Source: Salinispora cortesiana
Lineage (GTDB): Bacteria > Actinomycetota > Actinomycetes > Mycobacteriales > Micromonosporaceae
DNA: 61,545 nt
Assembly (NCBI RefSeq): GCF_000484695.1
Contig: NZ_AXVR01000028.1
Location: 1 to 61,545 of the forward strand
Direction of reading: 5' to 3'
The position numbers and the translations under genes are program-made. The notes beneath the pieces were generated by a model, which was not told where the DNA came from, did not search any database, and saw only the letters and a list, made by a program, of their open reading frames with translations. This document shows positions 18,054 through 27,522 of this stretch, piece after piece. Within the stretch, counting starts at the first letter, position 1, and each line of letters starts with the position of its first letter.

Positions 18054-19139
18054 TCAGCCGGTCCGGTCCGCGATCTGGTCACAGAGAGTTTCGAGCGCCT
18101 GCCGGGCCGGGCCCGCCGGCAGCGGCGCAAGCTGCGCGCGCGCCTCCTCAGCGCGGCTCCGGACGGTCTCCCGGGCCCGCTTCAACGCCGGGCTCTCCCG
18201 GAGCAGTCCAAGTGCCTCGGCATGCAGGTCGTCGTCGGTCAGCGGGCCGACCGCCAGGAGTTCCCGGAGCCGCAGCGACGAGGCATCAGCGTCGTCCGAG
18301 GCGAGAGCGTACAACACCGGCAGGGTGGGGATGCCCTCACGGAGATCCGTCCCGGGCGTCTTGCCGGAGCGCTCCGCCTCGCTGGAGATGTCCAACAGGT
18401 CATCCGAGAGCTGGAAGGCGACCCCGATGGTCTCGCCATAACCGGCCAGCGCCTCGGTGTGCGTCGGACTGGCCCCGCTGAACATCCCACCGAACCGCGC
18501 CGCGGTAGCGATCAACGAGCCGGTCTTCTCGGCGATCACGTGCAGGTGGTGCGCCACCGGGTCGACACCGGGGCGTGGCCCCACGGTCTCCGCGATCTGG
18601 CCGTGCACCAACCGGGCGAAGGTCCGCGCCTGCAGTCGGACAGCTTCGGTGCCCAGGTCGGCCGAGATATCCGCGGCGCGGGCAAAGAGATAGTCACCGA
18701 CCAGAATGGCCACCGAGTTCGTCCACCGCGAGTTGGCGCTCGGCGCCCCCCGACGCACCGGCGCCTCGTCCATGACATCGTCGTGGTAGAGCGTGGCCAG
18801 GTGGGTCAGCTCCACCACCACGGCCGCCGGCACCACCTGCTCCCGAGTCGGGTCCCCGAACTGGGCGCCAAGCGCCACCAACAGCGGGCGGAATCGCTTG
18901 CCACCGGCGTCAAGGAGGTGTCGCGCGGCCTCGGTGACGAACGGGTCGGCGCTGACGACATCGTCCCGCAGCGCAGCCTCGACCCCTGACAGCACCTGAA
19001 GCGCCGAATCCGGGAGCCCCGCGTCGATCGGGTGCAGCCCGACGGCACCCACCTGACCCGCGCCGCCCCGGCCGGAACGACTGCCCAGGCCGGTGGCACC
19101 CGAAAGCTTGTCAGCCGGATTCACCACGTCTCCCACCAT
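18054..19139 (-). CDS. Polyprenyl diphosphate synthase (menaquinone side chain)
   Basis: A trans-isoprenyl diphosphate synthase that extends allylic diphosphates with isopentenyl diphosphate. The first Asp-rich motif is LYHDDVMDEAPVRRG and the second is FQLSDDLLDI; GGKRFRPLLV is the substrate-binding GKR motif. At 361 residues it resembles long-chain (hepta- to nonaprenyl) synthases. Position next to nuo and near menG, menJ and the mqn genes suggests that it makes the menaquinone tail. ATG 19139 is chosen; the open frame extends further upstream without support. It is separated from nuoN by a strong hairpin, so it probably has its own promoter. Confidence 0.9.
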   Translation of the reverse strand: MVGDVVNPADKLSGATGLGSRSGRGGAGQVGAVGLHPIDAGLPDSALQVLSGVEAALRDDVVSADPFVTEAARHLLDAGGKRFRPLLVALGAQFGDPTREQVVPAAVVVELTHLATLYHDDVMDEAPVRRGAPSANSRWTNSVAILVGDYLFARAADISADLGTEAVRLQARTFARLVHGQIAETVGPRPGVDPVAHHLHVIAEKTGSLIATAARFGGMFSGASPTHTEALAGYGETIGVAFQLSDDLLDISSEAERSGKTPGTDLREGIPTLPVLYALASDDADASSLRLRELLAVGPLTDDDLHAEALGLLRESPALKRARETVRSRAEEARAQLAPLPAGPARQALETLCDQIADRTG

Positions 19140-19217
19140 GCCACACCAGTACCGCCAGCCCCGGGGCGGGGATGACGGAGGGCTCACCGAATGCGCCCAT
19201 GACCTCCGAGAACAGCC

Positions 19218-19252
19218 CCGGGGCCGGCACGGAGGTCACGTGCCGGCCCCGG
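19218..19252 (-). terminator. Terminator of the nuo operon
   Basis: CCGGGGCCGGCAC (19218-19230) pairs perfectly with GTGCCGGCCCCGG (19240-19252), leaving a 9-nt loop, 10 bases beyond the nuoN stop. Confidence 0.8.
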
Positions 19253-19262
19253 ATCAGCGGTA

Positions 19263-20816
19263 TCACCGCACGAACTCTGCGGCTCCCGCGGCGAGATCGA
19301 GCAGCGGCTGCGGAAACACGCCGAGCACCAGGGTGGCAACCACACCGATGGTCAGCGCGGCCGAGGTCAGCCAACCCGGCATGACCACGGCGGGAGTGGA
19401 CTCGCCGGGCTCGGAGAGCCACATCAGCACGACCACCCGCAGATACGGGAAGGCGAGCACCATGCTGGTCAGCACACCGGCGATCACCAACCAGCCCTGA
19501 CCGCCGTCGAACGCCGCGCTGAAGACCGCGAACTTGCTCGTAAAGCCGCTGGTCAGCGGGATGCCGGCAAAGGCGAGCAGGATAAAGGTGAACAGCCCGG
19601 CGTAGAAGGGCGAGCGCTGCCCCAGGCCCGCCCAGCGGGACAGGTGGGTGGCCTCGCCGTCGGCGTCCCGAACCAGGGTGACCACGGCGAACGCGGCCAG
19701 CACCGAGAAGCCGTAGGCCACCAGGTAGAACATCGTCCCGGAGACCCCGTCGCTGGTCGGCGCGAGCACCCCGACCAGCAGGTAGCCCGCGTTGGCGATC
19801 GAGGAGTACGCGAGCAGCCGCTTGATGTCGGTCTGGGTGACCGCCAGCACCGCGCCGACGAGCATGGTCAGCACCGCCACCGTGCCGAGGACCGGGGTGA
19901 AGTCCCAGCGGGCTCCCTCGAAGGCAACGTGGAAGACCCGCAGCAGGGCGCCGAACGCGGCGACCTTCGTGCAGGCGGCCATGAAGCCGGTAATCGGGGT
20001 GGGCGCCCCCTGGTAGACATCCGGCGTCCAGACGTGGAACGGCGCGGCACCGGCCTTGAACAGCAGGCCGATGGCGATCATCGCCATACCGCCGAAGAGC
20101 AGCACCGAGCTGGACGGGCTCTCCGCGACTGCCGCGTGGATGGTGGCGAAGTCAACCCCCGCCGCCCGGCCGGGGATGCCGGCGGTGAAGCCGTACACCA
20201 GCGCGACACCGAAGAGGAAGAACGCCGAAGCGTAGGCGCCGAGCAGGAAGTACTTCATCGCCGCTTCCTGGCTCAGCAGCCGCCGCCGGCGAGCCAGGGC
20301 GCAGAGCAGGTAGAGCGGCAGGGAGAGGACCTCAAGCGCGATGAACATGGTCAGCAGGTCGTTCGCCGCCACGAAGATCAGCATGCCGCCGACCGCGAAG
20401 CTGGTCAGCGGGTACACCTCGGTCGCGCCCGGGGCCCCTTCGGCCTGCCGACGGTCGTCCGCCGACTCGGCGGTCACCGCCGCCTGAGCGACGAACGCCC
20501 CGCCGCGCTCGACCGTACGCTCACCGATGAGCAGCAAGGCCATCGCGGCCAACACCAGAATCGCGCCCTGCAGGAAGAGCGCCGGCCCGTCGATGGCGAT
20601 CGCCCCACCGATGGTGATCAGACGATCATTGGCGTTCAACACCACCATGGTCAGCGCACCGAGCACCGCCAGCAGCGCCACCGCGAGCTGCACCACGTGC
20701 CGCCGCCGGCGCGGCACGAACGCCTCGACCAGGACACCGACCAGAGCGGCGCCCAACAAGATGAGCGTCGGCGCGAGCGCCGCGTAGTCGATCGACGGAA
20801 GCTTCAGCTCGCTCAC
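19263..20816 (-). CDS. nuoN: NADH-quinone oxidoreductase subunit N
   Basis: Antiporter-like proton-pumping subunit of complex I in the cytoplasmic membrane. 517 residues with about 14 helices. Family signatures include FKAGAAPFHVWTPDVYQGAP and the Lys-bearing TQTDIKRLLAYSSIANAGYLL. A loop of about 35 hydrophilic residues (near residues 115-150) is longer than in E. coli. GTG 20816 overlaps the nuoM stop by 4 bases. It is the last gene of the operon. Confidence 0.95.
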   Translation of the reverse strand: MSELKLPSIDYAALAPTLILLGAALVGVLVEAFVPRRRRHVVQLAVALLAVLGALTMVVLNANDRLITIGGAIAIDGPALFLQGAILVLAAMALLLIGERTVERGGAFVAQAAVTAESADDRRQAEGAPGATEVYPLTSFAVGGMLIFVAANDLLTMFIALEVLSLPLYLLCALARRRRLLSQEAAMKYFLLGAYASAFFLFGVALVYGFTAGIPGRAAGVDFATIHAAVAESPSSSVLLFGGMAMIAIGLLFKAGAAPFHVWTPDVYQGAPTPITGFMAACTKVAAFGALLRVFHVAFEGARWDFTPVLGTVAVLTMLVGAVLAVTQTDIKRLLAYSSIANAGYLLVGVLAPTSDGVSGTMFYLVAYGFSVLAAFAVVTLVRDADGEATHLSRWAGLGQRSPFYAGLFTFILLAFAGIPLTSGFTSKFAVFSAAFDGGQGWLVIAGVLTSMVLAFPYLRVVVLMWLSEPGESTPAVVMPGWLTSAALTIGVVATLVLGVFPQPLLDLAAGAAEFVR

Positions 20817-22345
20817 CGGCTCGCCTCCTGTGGAGTTCCGGCCGACGGGGCCGGGTCAGTCTTGCCGATATCCTGCATGGTCGCCTGGACAGCAGGGTTG
20901 ATTACATCCGTGACCGGCTTCGGGTAGAAGCCGAGCAGCACGATCAGCGCGACCAGCGGGGCCACTACGACCTTCTCGCGCAGGTTCAGGTCACGCTTCA
21001 TCCCCTCGACCTCGGTCAGCGCCGGGTTGAGCGTGCCCTGGGTAGTGCGCTGCACCATCCACAGCACGTACGCGGCGGCCAGGATGATCCCGAGCGTGGC
21101 GATCACCGCCACCGGCTTGTTCACCGAGAAGGTGCCGATCAGCACCAGGAACTCGGAGATGAACGGTGCGGTGCCGGGCAGCGCCAGCGAGGCGAGACCA
21201 GCGAAGAAGAGCACCCCGGCCAGCAGCGGAACCAGCTTGCCGGCGCCACCGAAGTCGCTGATCAGCGCGGAGCCCCGGCGGGCGACCAGCATCCCGACCA
21301 CCAGGAAGAGCAGACCAGTGGCGAGCCCGTGGTTGACCATGTAAAGCACCGCGCCGGTGGCCGCCTGACTGGTGAACGCGAAGATGCCGATCCCGATGAA
21401 GCCGAAGTGCGCGATCGAGGTGTACGACACCAGCCGCTTCAGGTCGTTCTGACCGATCGCGAGGAGCGCCGCGTAGATGATGCCGATCACGCCCAGCGCC
21501 AGCGCCCACGGGGCGAACCACTTGGCCGCGTCCGGGAACAGCGGGAGGCAGTAGCGCAACAGGCCGAACGTCCCGACCTTGTCGAGCACACCGACCAGCA
21601 GCGCGGCGGCACCGGCGGGGGCGGCGCCACCGGCGTCCGGCAGCCAGGTGTGGAACGGGAAGAACGGGGCCTTGATGGCGAAGGCGATGAAGAAGCCGAG
21701 GAAGAGCCAGCGCTCGGCACCGGTGGAGATGTCCACCTGCGACAGCTCCACCCAGTCGAAGGTCTTCCCGCCGACCACCCAGAGGCCGATCACCGCGGCG
21801 AGCATGAACAAGCCGCCGACCAGCGAGTAGAGAAAGAACTTCACGGCCGCGTACTGCCGCTGGTGTCCGCCGTAACTGCCGATGAGGAAGTACATCGGCA
21901 CGAGCATGACCTCGAAGAACACGTAGAAGAGGAAGACATCGGCGGCGGCGAAGACGCCGATCATCGTGAACTCGAGCACCAGCAACAGTGCGAAGTAGGT
22001 TGGCACCGACCGCTTGGACGACTCGGCGTCGTGCCAGGAAGCCAGAATCACCAGCGGCACCAGCAACGCGATCAGCATCAGCATGACCAGCGCGATACCG
22101 TCGGCGGCGAAGGTGAAGTTGACGCCCCAGTTCGGAATCCACGGATAGGACTCGCGGAACTGGAACCGGTCACCACCGGTCTGCCAGGTCACCCACATGA
22201 CCACCGAGAGCGCCAGCACCAGCAGCGACCAGCCGAGCGCCACCTGTTTGGCCAGCTCCGGCCGGCGGCGAGGCAGGACGGCGACCACCAGGGCACCGAC
22301 CAGCGGTGCCACGGTGAGCACCGAAAGAAACGGGAAGTCGGACAT
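20813..22345 (-). CDS. nuoM: NADH-quinone oxidoreductase subunit M
   Basis: Second antiporter-like membrane subunit of complex I. 510 residues, about 14 helices, with FYVFFEVMLVPMYFLIG (conserved Glu on helix 5), IKAPFFPFHTWLPDA and GQNDLKRLVSYTSIAHFGF. Coupled to nuoN by a 4-base overlap; 82 bases separate it from nuoL. Confidence 0.96.
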   Translation of the reverse strand: MSDFPFLSVLTVAPLVGALVVAVLPRRRPELAKQVALGWSLLVLALSVVMWVTWQTGGDRFQFRESYPWIPNWGVNFTFAADGIALVMLMLIALLVPLVILASWHDAESSKRSVPTYFALLLVLEFTMIGVFAAADVFLFYVFFEVMLVPMYFLIGSYGGHQRQYAAVKFFLYSLVGGLFMLAAVIGLWVVGGKTFDWVELSQVDISTGAERWLFLGFFIAFAIKAPFFPFHTWLPDAGGAAPAGAAALLVGVLDKVGTFGLLRYCLPLFPDAAKWFAPWALALGVIGIIYAALLAIGQNDLKRLVSYTSIAHFGFIGIGIFAFTSQAATGAVLYMVNHGLATGLLFLVVGMLVARRGSALISDFGGAGKLVPLLAGVLFFAGLASLALPGTAPFISEFLVLIGTFSVNKPVAVIATLGIILAAAYVLWMVQRTTQGTLNPALTEVEGMKRDLNLREKVVVAPLVALIVLLGFYPKPVTDVINPAVQATMQDIGKTDPAPSAGTPQEASR

Positions 22346-22427
22346 TACGCGGCCTTACCTCCGTCGTCACTGTGCGGTCCGCCGACGGCGGCCACTGCGG
22401 GGTTCCCCGACCGCCTCCTGAGGTCGA

Positions 22428-24386
22428 TCACACCAGCCACCCCGCCTCGACGGCCAGGAAGGCCGCCACCACCAGCAGGGCACCGGCCAGGATCGAGGTG
22501 GCGTACGACCGGACGAAGCCGGTCTGCAGCCGCCGGAGCCGACCCGAGCCACCGCCGACGCCGGCGGCGAGAGCGTTGACCAGCCCGTCGATGCCCCGGT
22601 TGTCCAGGTAGACCAGCGCCCGGGTGAGGAAGATGCCCGGCTTCTCGAACACCGTCTCGTTGACGGCGTCGGTGTAGAGGTTCTTCCGGGCGGCGGTGAC
22701 CAGCACCCCCGCCGGCTGCGGCTCGGTGGCCGTGCCGCGCCGGAACAGGAACCAGGCGAGCCCGGCACCGATCACGGTTACCCCGATCGACAGAATCGTG
22801 ATGGCGAGGTGCGAGAGCACCGTCTCGTGTGCGGCCTCCGAGCCACCACCCAGTCCGGCGGTCGCCTCCAGCCACTCGGGCACGGGCCCGACCATCAGGG
22901 CGCCGGCGCCGATGGAGCCGACCGCGAGCAGGATCAGCGGGATCGTCATCAGCTTCGGCGACTCGTGCGGGTGGTCGATCTCCTCGGTCCAGCGAGCCGG
23001 GCCGTGGAAGGTGAGCACGAACAGCCGGGTCATGTAGAACGCGGTCAGTCCGGCACCGAGCAGGGCCGCCATACCGAACAGCCAGGCCGTCCAGTCGTCC
23101 CGCTCGAAGGCGGCCACGATGATCGGCTCCTTGGAGAAGAAGCCGGAGAACGGCGGCAGGCCGATGATCGCCAGCCAGCCCGCCATAAAGGTCAACCAGG
23201 TGATCTTCATGTACTTCGCCAGCCCACCGAAGCGCCGGATGTCGACCTGGTCCTTCATCCCGTGCATCACCGAGCCGGCACCCAGGAACATGTTGGCCTT
23301 GAAGAAGCCGTGCGCCAGCAGGTGCACGATGGCCAGCGCGTACGCCGCGCCACCGAGGCCGACTCCGAGGAACATGTAGCCGATCTGGCTCACCGTCGAC
23401 CAGGCGAGCACCCGCTTGATGTCGTCCTTGGCCATCCCGATGATGGCGCCGAGCAGCAGCGTCAGCGCGCCGACGCTGACCACGACCAGCTGCAGCGTCG
23501 AGTTCGCCGAGAAGATCGGGTTGGAGCGGGCGATCAGGTACACACCCGCGGTGACCATGGTGGCGGCGTGGATGAGCGCCGAGACCGGGGTCGGGCCCTC
23601 CATCGCGTCCGGAAGCCACGCCTGCAGCGGAAACTGGCCCGATTTTCCGGCCGCACCGAGCAGCAGGAGCAGGCCGAGCAGCAGGACCGTGGTGGCGGTC
23701 AGCGAGCCGACACCGGTGAAGACCTCGTCGTACTGCGTGGTGCCCAGGGTGGCGAACATGATGAAGATGCCGATCAGCAGGCCGGCATCGCCGACCCGGT
23801 TCATCAGGAACGCCTTCTTACCGGCGGTGGCGGCGGCGGGCCGCACGTACCAGAAGGAGATCAGCAGGTACGACGCCAGCCCGACGCCCTCCCAGCCGAA
23901 GAAGAGCATCACGTAGTTGTTGCCGAGCACCAGCAGGAGCATGGCGGCGACGAACAGGTTGAAGTACGCGAAGAACCGCCGACGCCCCGGGTCGTGGGCC
24001 ATGTACTCCACCGCGTACAGGTGGATCAGGGAGCCCACCCCGGTGATCAGCAGTACGAAGACCGCCGCCAGCGGGTCGAAGAGCAGCCCGAAGTCCACTC
24101 GCAGTTCACCGACCGCGATGAAATCCCAGAGGCTCAGCTCAACGGACCGGTTCTCCAGACCGCGGAGCTGGAAGAAGTAGGTCAGGCCAAGCAGGAACGC
24201 GACACCGACCGACGCGACACCCAGCCAGTGCCCCCACCGGTCCGCCCGACGGCCGAGTAGCAGCAGGATCGCCGCGCTGACCAGCGGGATCGCCACCAGC
24301 AGCCAGACGCTGCCGAGCAACCCTTCGGCGGTCGCGTACGTGACGTCGCCCACCGGCTCGACGGGGGCTTTCGCCAGAATCTCCAT
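22428..24386 (-). CDS. nuoL: NADH-quinone oxidoreductase subunit L
   Basis: Distal proton-pumping subunit with the long lateral helix at its C-terminus. 652 residues. Signatures: FGWEGVGLASYLLI, GKSGQFPLQAWLPDAMEGPTPVSALIHAATMV and MAKDDIKRVLAWSTVSQIGYM. ATG 24386 is preceded by GAGGGG; a GTG three bases earlier is also in frame. 13 bases separate it from nuoK. Confidence 0.96.
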   Translation of the reverse strand: MEILAKAPVEPVGDVTYATAEGLLGSVWLLVAIPLVSAAILLLLGRRADRWGHWLGVASVGVAFLLGLTYFFQLRGLENRSVELSLWDFIAVGELRVDFGLLFDPLAAVFVLLITGVGSLIHLYAVEYMAHDPGRRRFFAYFNLFVAAMLLLVLGNNYVMLFFGWEGVGLASYLLISFWYVRPAAATAGKKAFLMNRVGDAGLLIGIFIMFATLGTTQYDEVFTGVGSLTATTVLLLGLLLLLGAAGKSGQFPLQAWLPDAMEGPTPVSALIHAATMVTAGVYLIARSNPIFSANSTLQLVVVSVGALTLLLGAIIGMAKDDIKRVLAWSTVSQIGYMFLGVGLGGAAYALAIVHLLAHGFFKANMFLGAGSVMHGMKDQVDIRRFGGLAKYMKITWLTFMAGWLAIIGLPPFSGFFSKEPIIVAAFERDDWTAWLFGMAALLGAGLTAFYMTRLFVLTFHGPARWTEEIDHPHESPKLMTIPLILLAVGSIGAGALMVGPVPEWLEATAGLGGGSEAAHETVLSHLAITILSIGVTVIGAGLAWFLFRRGTATEPQPAGVLVTAARKNLYTDAVNETVFEKPGIFLTRALVYLDNRGIDGLVNALAAGVGGGSGRLRRLQTGFVRSYATSILAGALLVVAAFLAVEAGWLV

Positions 24387-24399
24387 CACCGCAGGCCCC

Positions 24400-24717
24400 T
24401 CAGTACTTCAGCAGGTTGGCGTCGTCGACGCTCGCCGAGCGCCGGGTCCGGTAGATCGCCATGATGATCGCGAGTCCGACCACGACCTCGGCCGCGGCCA
24501 CCACCATCACGAAGAACGCCATGATCTGCCCGTTGAGGTCACCGTTGATCCGGCTGAAGGTGACCAGGGTCAGATTGGCCGCGTTGAGCATCAGCTCAAC
24601 ACACATGAACAGCACGATCGCGTTCCGCCGGACGAGTACCCCGGCGGCACCGATGGTGAACAGCACCGCGGCGAGGACCAGGTAGTAGTTCGGCTCGACC
24701 GAGAAGAACTCGCTCAC
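24400..24717 (-). CDS. nuoK: NADH-quinone oxidoreductase subunit K
   Basis: Three-helix membrane subunit (105 residues) of complex I. The buried glutamates of helices 2 and 3 are present in [14 protein letters not shown] and [16 protein letters not shown] 24717 overlaps the nuoJ stop by 4 bases, so the two are translationally coupled. Confidence 0.96.
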   Translation of the reverse strand: MSEFFSVEPNYYLVLAAVLFTIGAAGVLVRRNAIVLFMCVELMLNAANLTLVTFSRINGDLNGQIMAFFVMVVAAAEVVVGLAIIMAIYRTRRSASVDDANLLKY

Positions 24718-25484
24718 TTTTCGGTCCCCTTCAACGTCGTGTCCTCGGCGGTCAGCTCACGAACCGGCAGGATCTCCGGGGTGCTCTGCTCGGCCAGCCG
24801 GCCGTCGGGCAGGCGGGCCGGCGTGGCGACCGACGAGGAGGTGGCGAAGACGCCGGGGCCGGGCTTCGGGCCGGGGTAGTTACCGGGGCGGAACCGCGCC
24901 TTCATGGTGGCGGCCTGGTCCATCCGGTCCTCCCGGCGCCGCTCGATGTGCGCCAGCACCATCGCACCCACCGCCGCCGTGATCAGCAGCGCCGAGGTCA
25001 GCTCGAAGGCGAGGACGTACTTGGTGAACAGCAGCCGGGCGATGCCCTGCACGTTGCCCTCGGCGTTGGCCGCGGTGAGCCCGACGGCGGTGCTGTCGGC
25101 CAGCGCCCGGTGCAGGCCGGTGCCGACGAGTCCGGCGAACCCGACGCCGAGCACGAGCGCCGCGACCCGCTGGCCGCGCAACGTCTCGATCACCGAATCC
25201 GAGACGCCGCGGCCCACCAGCATCAGCACGAAGAGGAACAACATCATGATCGCGCCGGTGTAGACGATGATCTGCACCACGCCGATGAACGGCCCGGCCT
25301 GGATCACGTAGAAGACGCCCAGGCAGAGCATCGTCACGACCAGCATCAGCGCCGAGTGCACCGCGTTGCGGGCGGCGACCATGCCGATCGCGCCGATCAG
25401 CGCCAGCGGGGCGAGGATCCAGAAGGTGACTGCCTCACCTCCGGGTACCGAACCCGCCGCGGCGAGCACCGTCTGCGTGGTCAT
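24714..25484 (-). CDS. nuoJ: NADH-quinone oxidoreductase subunit J
   Basis: Five-helix membrane subunit. Helix 3 signature [23 protein letters not shown] includes the conserved Tyr and the pi-bulge region. At 256 residues it has a cytoplasmic C-terminal extension of about 80 residues beyond the last helix, rich in Pro and Arg, longer than in E. coli. It is coupled to nuoI and nuoK by overlaps. Confidence 0.95.
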   Translation of the reverse strand: MTTQTVLAAAGSVPGGEAVTFWILAPLALIGAIGMVAARNAVHSALMLVVTMLCLGVFYVIQAGPFIGVVQIIVYTGAIMMLFLFVLMLVGRGVSDSVIETLRGQRVAALVLGVGFAGLVGTGLHRALADSTAVGLTAANAEGNVQGIARLLFTKYVLAFELTSALLITAAVGAMVLAHIERRREDRMDQAATMKARFRPGNYPGPKPGPGVFATSSSVATPARLPDGRLAEQSTPEILPVRELTAEDTTLKGTEK

Positions 25485-26116
25485 GCTCCGTCTCCCTTGT
25501 CCGCCCGTTCTGCGGCCTGGTCGGCGCCGGGGAACTGCACACCGGGGTGCTCGCTGATCCGGTAGCGGCCGGGGCCCATCGGCGAGCGCTCCGCCCCGGC
25601 CGAGGTGCCCGGGTTCTCCAACGCGCCGACGTAGTAGTCCTTCTCGCTGTCACCCAGCCGCATCGGGTGCGGCGGCTGCTCCATACCGGACAGCAGCGGC
25701 GCCAGGAGCTGCTCCTTGGTGAAGATCAGATCCTTGCGGTTGTCCCGGGCCAGCTCGTACTCGTTGCTCATGGTCAACGAGCGGGTCGGGCACGCCTCGA
25801 TGCAGAGTCCGCAGAAGATGCACCGGGCGTAGTTGATCTGGTAGACGCTGGCGTACCGCTCGCCCGGGGAGAAGCGCTCCTCCTCGGTGTTGTCGCCACC
25901 CTCCACGTAGATCGCGTCCGCCGGACAGGCCCAGGCACACAGCTCACAGCCGATGCACTTCTCCAGGCCGTCCGGGTGCCGGTTGAGGATGTGCCGCCCG
26001 TGATAGCGCGGCGCCGCGACCGGCGGCTTGAACGGGTAGTCGGTGGTGACCACCTTCTTGAACATGTGCGAGAAGGTGACCCCGAAGCCCTTGAACGTTC
26101 CGGTGATCGCGCCCAT
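25481..26116 (-). CDS. nuoI: NADH-quinone oxidoreductase subunit I (2[4Fe-4S] ferredoxin)
   Basis: Carries clusters N6a and N6b in the peripheral arm. Two CxxCxxCxxxCP motifs: [12 protein letters not shown] and [12 protein letters not shown]. 211 residues from ATG 26116, which is preceded by GGGAGG; a longer upstream frame overlaps nuoH. The C-terminal approximately 60 residues are a Pro/Gly-rich actinobacterial extension. Only one base separates it from nuoH. Confidence 0.96.
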   Translation of the reverse strand: MGAITGTFKGFGVTFSHMFKKVVTTDYPFKPPVAAPRYHGRHILNRHPDGLEKCIGCELCAWACPADAIYVEGGDNTEEERFSPGERYASVYQINYARCIFCGLCIEACPTRSLTMSNEYELARDNRKDLIFTKEQLLAPLLSGMEQPPHPMRLGDSEKDYYVGALENPGTSAGAERSPMGPGRYRISEHPGVQFPGADQAAERADKGDGA

Positions 26117-26117
26117 G

Positions 26118-27461
26118 TCACACCTCCCTGGAGTCCGTGTCGGCGAGGTTGGCCGGCTCCCGCTCGGCGACAATGCGCTGCGTCCGCGGGCTCGGTGGTA
26201 CCTGAAGGTCCAGCGGCGGCAGCGGGAAGCTGCCCGGCGGCCGGTCGTTGACCTCCTCGGCCAGGGTCGGCTTCGGCGCCGGCCGACGGCTTGGCCAGAT
26301 CAGGGTGACGATCAGCACCACACCGGCGACGGCCCCGTAGAGGATCAGCCGGTCCGCCTGCTCCCAGCCCTGGGTCTTCAGCCAGCCCGCCAGCACCAGG
26401 ATCCAGACCAGGTTGAGCGGGAGCAGGACCTTCCAGCCGAGGCGCATGAACTGGTCGTAGCGGAGCCGGGGCAGGGTGCCCCGCAGCCAGACGAAGACAA
26501 AGACGAGGAGGAGGACCTTGCCGAAGAACCACAGCATCGGCCACCAGCCGGAGTTCGCCCCATCCCAGATGCTGATCGGCCAGGGCGCGCGCCAGCCGCC
26601 GAGGAAGAGCGTCACCGTGAACGCCGACATGGTCACCATGGCGACGTACTCGGAAAGCATGATCAGCGCGAACTTCAGTGAGCTGTACTCCGTCATGAAG
26701 CCGGCGACCAGTTCGGACTCCGCCTCGGGCAGGTCGAACGGGGCCCGGTTGGTCTCGCCAACGATGGCGATGAAGAAGATGACGAAGCTCGGGAAGAGCA
26801 GGATCGCGTACCAGCCGGGCGCCGTGACATTGAGGCCAAAGAACTCAACCTCGGGGCGTTCTCCCTGGGCCGCGACGATCCCGCTGGTCGACATCGTGCC
26901 CGAGAGCATGAAGACCGCCACGATGGAGAGGCCCAGCGCGATCTCGTACGAGATCAGCTGCGCGGCGGAGCGCAGGCCGCCCAGGAGCGGGTAGGTCGAC
27001 CCGGAGGCCCAGCCCGCCAGCACCACGCCGTAGACCGCCATCGACGAGCAGGCCAGCACCAGCAGCACCGCCACCGAGACATCGGTGACCTGCAACGGCG
27101 TCTGGTGCCCGAAGATGCTGACCATCGGGCCGAAGGGCATCACCGACAGCGCGGTGACCGCACAGACCACCGAGATGACCGGGGCGAAGAAGTAGACGAC
27201 CTTGTCCGCGGAGCGCGGCAGGATGTCCTCCTTGAAGGCCATCTTCATGCCGTCCGCGAGCGTCTGGAGCAGACCGAACGGGCCAAGCTGGTTGGGGCCC
27301 GGCCGGACCGCCATCCGGCCGACGACCCGCCGCTCGAACCAGACGCCGAGCAGCGTGGCCAGCAGGCCGAACGCAAACGCGAAGACAACCTTGATCAGGA
27401 CCAGCCACCAGGGGTCCTGGCCAAAGTCGGCCAGCGTCGGTTCCTGGGCGAGGAAGGTCAC
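26118..27461 (-). CDS. nuoH: NADH-quinone oxidoreductase subunit H
   Basis: Membrane subunit forming much of the quinone-binding chamber. Signatures: [43 protein letters not shown] and [13 protein letters not shown] choose GTG 27461, eight bases behind GAAAGG; a GTG at 27470 lies inside that site. 447 residues with a charged C-terminal tail of about 60 residues beyond the last helix ([19 protein letters not shown]). Confidence 0.95.
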   Translation of the reverse strand: MTFLAQEPTLADFGQDPWWLVLIKVVFAFAFGLLATLLGVWFERRVVGRMAVRPGPNQLGPFGLLQTLADGMKMAFKEDILPRSADKVVYFFAPVISVVCAVTALSVMPFGPMVSIFGHQTPLQVTDVSVAVLLVLACSSMAVYGVVLAGWASGSTYPLLGGLRSAAQLISYEIALGLSIVAVFMLSGTMSTSGIVAAQGERPEVEFFGLNVTAPGWYAILLFPSFVIFFIAIVGETNRAPFDLPEAESELVAGFMTEYSSLKFALIMLSEYVAMVTMSAFTVTLFLGGWRAPWPISIWDGANSGWWPMLWFFGKVLLLVFVFVWLRGTLPRLRYDQFMRLGWKVLLPLNLVWILVLAGWLKTQGWEQADRLILYGAVAGVVLIVTLIWPSRRPAPKPTLAEEVNDRPPGSFPLPPLDLQVPPSPRTQRIVAEREPANLADTDSREV

Positions 27462-27470
27462 TGTGCCCAC

Positions 27471-27500
27471 CTTTCGGTCGCGACTGCGGGGCTAACTCGC
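27471..27500 (-). repeat. nuo intergenic repeat, copy 1 (G-H gap)
   Basis: Read on the coding strand it contains GCCCCGCAGTCGCGACCGAA and ends in AAAGG, which is the ribosome-binding site of nuoH. A diverged member of the repeat described at 33641. Confidence 0.6.
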
Positions 27501-27522
27501 CCCACTCGTGCTCTCCCCGCCC

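Noticed and set aside
22809..24260. 483-residue open frame opposite nuoL
   Set aside because: Composed of Glu/Gln/His/Arg low-complexity sequence, the normal antisense reading of a GC-rich membrane protein gene.
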